Origin: Sabellastarte sp. h YS-2021
Taxonomy: Eukaryota > Annelida > Polychaeta > Sabellida > Sabellidae
Assembly: GCA_964017235.1 (NCBI GenBank)
Contig: OZ024934.1
Span: 88,502,706 to 88,566,705, forward strand
DNA: 64,000 nucleotides
Direction of reading: 5' to 3'
The position numbers were made by a program, and so were the translations under genes. Shown here piece after piece: positions 62,001-64,000 of the stretch. Within the stretch, counting starts at the first letter, position 1. Every line of letters begins with the position of its first letter. The notes under the pieces are model-generated. The model was not told the DNA's origin and ran no database searches. It saw only the letters and a list, made by a program, of their open reading frames with translations.

Positions 62001-62630
62001 TTGCCAAAAATGGCAAAACACAAATTTGCTTCTATCTCCTTAACCATGCGAGATAGAGCGATTTCGTCGAAATTTTCAACCCACAGGGTATCTAAGGAAT
62101 GTAATCTTTGCAATTTTCAAAAAATTTTCCCCTCCCCAAAAATGGCAGCCATTTTGAATTTTCGAATTTTTGCCCAAAATGGAAAAACACAAACTGGCCT
62201 TAACCGTGCAAAATAGAGTTATTTTGTTGAAATTTTCGACCCATAGGGTATCTAAGAAATGTACTCTTGGCAATTTTCAAAAAAATTTCCTTTTCCCAAT
62301 AATGGCGGCCATTTTGAATTTTCAAATTTTTGCCAAAAATAGAAAAACAGGAATTGGCTTCTATCTTCTTAACCGTGCAAGATAGAGTGATTTCGTCAAA
62401 ATTTTCAACCCAACCAATGCAAAAAGGCATGAAGCTGAAATAAATTACATCTACACTATCAAATATTTAAGCATCATTGATATATTTTACAAATGAAACA
62501 GGGTCTTGTAAGACTACTGTACAATTTGGGCAAAAGGTTCATGGGTGGACATTACACATGATAATGTGTGTTCTTCTATGCTATCCTGTTTCTATTCGCA
62601 TCTACTATCAACAGGGCGGCCTATTTCTAG
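56032..62630 (+). mobile_element. Family 1 element, copy 3: about 35 monomers
   Basis: This is the longest copy (6.6 kb). Head and leader are nearly identical to copies 1 and 2 except for the number of GTCCGATGTCCGGC-type units. The array runs from about 56475 to 62420, followed by the common tail ending CTATTTCTAG. It lies inside an EIF4G2 intron. Confidence 0.92.
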
Positions 62631-62700
62631 TTTTCCACAATATTTTGATGAAAGTGAATTGCTTTGAATTATTTAAAACCTCCAAAATTTTCTGAGAGTA

Positions 62701-62780
62701 GTTCAAACAAGTGTAATTGTCATTTTTAACCCCAGCCCATAAAGGCTGGGGTTAAAAATGACAATGACACTTGTTTGAAC
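62701..62780. repeat. Long hairpin, 37-bp arms with one mismatch
   Basis: Arms 62701-62737 and 62744-62780, loop CATAAA. The inner part is TTAACCCCAGCC / GGCTGGGGTTAA. It stands directly before a short tandem repeat, as the head hairpins of the other families do. Confidence 0.9.
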
Positions 62781-62784
62781 TACG

Positions 62785-63110
62785 GGCATAAAGCTTGTGG
62801 GTATTTCACAGCCTAAACCCCTGGACGAATTTTCACCAAATGTTCAGGGGATGTTTATCCCAAGAGGATCTAGACCTGATTGGGTTTTTGGGGGGTATCC
62901 GGTAACAACTGTTGCCATGGCAACACTTTTAAGATTTTTGGGTCTTGTAAGTTTGTGGGTGTTCCGAAGCCTAACCCCTTGGGTGGATTTTCACCAAATT
63001 TTCACAATGTGTTTACACCAAGAGCATCTAAAGGGTAGACTAAAGCTGATTAGGTTTTGGTGGGTATCTGACAGCAACCCCATTTTGGGGTCTTAAAGTT
63101 TGTTCTAAAA
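62785..63110. repeat. Two diverged units of about 158 bp (family 5)
   Basis: GCTTGTGGGTATTTCACAGC (62793) and GTTTGTGGGTGTTCCGAAGC (62951) head two collinear units. Both contain GGATTTTCACCAAAT-like and CCAAGAG.ATCTA blocks. Confidence 0.7.
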
Positions 63111-63350
63111 TCTTTATTATTTTCTGTAACCTAAAATATTGCAGCTAGCTTGATCAGATTTTCACAAAATGTAAATGGACAGGAAAGCCAAAAGGAACAT
63201 CAGCGCTGCAGTGAGGGTGGTACCATTATACCTGGGTCTAATGGTAACACCGCTAATAGTTGGGGAGCATTTATTATTTCCTCGATTACAATTTTAAGAA
63301 CTACTTTTTACCGAACTCATACCTAACTAAATGGGTGAATGCTAAGCTCT

Positions 63351-64000
63351 GTATAGTGGTACAGTGGGACCTGCCTCCTCGCTAGTTCTTCCCTGGTGGT
63401 ACAGTGGGACCCCACCTCCTCTCTAATTCTTTCCTAGTGGTACAGTGGGACCTGCCTACTCCCTAGTTCTTGCCTGGTGGCACAGTGGGACCCACCTCCT
63501 CGCTAGTTCTTCCCTGGTGGTACAGTGGGACCCACCTCCTCTCTGCTTCTTCCCTAGTGGTACAGTGGGACCTGCCTCCTCCCTAGTTCTTCCCTGGTGG
63601 CACAGTGGGACCCACCTCCTCTCTAGTTCTTCCCTAGTGGTATAGTGGGACCTGCCTCCTCGCTAGTTCTTCCCTGGTGGTACAGTGGGACCTGCCTACT
63701 CCCTAGTTCTTCCCTGGTGGCACAGTGGGACCCGCCTCCTCGCTAGTTCTTCCCTGGTGGTACAGTGGGACCTGCCTCCTCGCTAGTTCTTCCTTGGTGG
63801 CACAGTGGGACCCGCCTCCTCTCTAGTTCTTCCCTGGTGGTACAGTGGGACCTGCCTCCTCCCTAGTTCTTCCATGGTGGCACAGTGGGACCCACCTCCT
63901 CTCTAGTTCTTCCCTAGTGGTATAGTGGGACCTGCCTCCTCGCTAGTTCTTCCCTGGTGGTACAGTGGGACCTGCCTCCTCTCTAAATTTTCCCTAATGG
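63351..64000. repeat. 40-bp minisatellite running off the window
   Basis: About 16 units of TGGTACAGTGGGACCTGCCT then CCTCGCTAGTTCTTCCC, period 40 bp. Variants (TACAGTG/CACAGTG, CTGCC/CCACC) are mixed along the array. Its end is not reached. Confidence 0.92.

Noticed and set aside
39241..62430. Dozens of 71-104-codon ORFs on both strands at about 169-bp intervals
   Set aside because: They restart in every monomer of the 169-bp repeat because 169 is not a multiple of three. Both strands are open at once, and the sequences are monomer translations, not proteins.

Overview
The window is animal nuclear DNA. It holds introns with GT/AG boundaries, non-LTR retrotransposon remnants, tRNA-derived SINEs and very large amounts of tandem and dispersed repeat. 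It is AT-rich. The style of the repeats (hairpin-headed elements with roughly 145-350 bp tandem cores) resembles marine lophotrochozoan, especially molluscan, genomes. That placement is an inference and I do not name a species.

Two real protein-coding genes are present, both incomplete and transcribed divergently. On the minus strand, from 14336 leftward off the window edge, lie the first six coding exons of GNPTAB (alpha/beta precursor of the Golgi GlcNAc-1-phosphotransferase that makes the mannose-6-phosphate tag). All splice phases agree, giving about 251 N-terminal residues. On the plus strand, from 29979 to 55673, lie eight consecutive coding exons of EIF4G2 (DAP5/NAT1/p97, a translation factor). 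They cover the end of the N-terminal region, the whole MIF4G domain and the start of the linker. The gene continues beyond 64000. Its first coding exon and start codon were not located. A TCTCGCGAGA promoter-type motif at 21498 is the best candidate for its promoter. The two genes share no pathway; they are only neighbours.

Layout: 1-1400 5'-truncated LINE; 1569-14336 GNPTAB exons with repeat-filled introns; 14.4-21.5 kb intergenic DNA with two inverted-repeat elements, a LINE remnant and two SINEs; 21.5-23.3 kb putative EIF4G2 5' region with a foldback element; 23.3-29.8 kb two nested copies of one repeat family; 29979-30119 EIF4G2 exon; 30.3-51.7 kb a single 21.8 kb intron consisting almost wholly of three repeat families inserted in and beside each other; 51968-55673 seven compact EIF4G2 exons; 56.0-62.6 kb another 169-bp-repeat element in the next intron; 62.7-64 kb a hairpin-headed repeat and a 40-bp minisatellite.

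The most notable observation is that at least five repeat families of different sequence share one plan: a short terminal hairpin, a GC-rich GTCCG/CCG block, a leader (a 17-bp block is identical in two families), and a tandem core of nucleosome-scale or 351-bp monomers. Two families also share a 3' end reading CTAG followed by TT. This looks like a set of non-autonomous Helitron/Helentron-like (HINE-like) elements. No transposase or Rep/helicase gene is present in the window.
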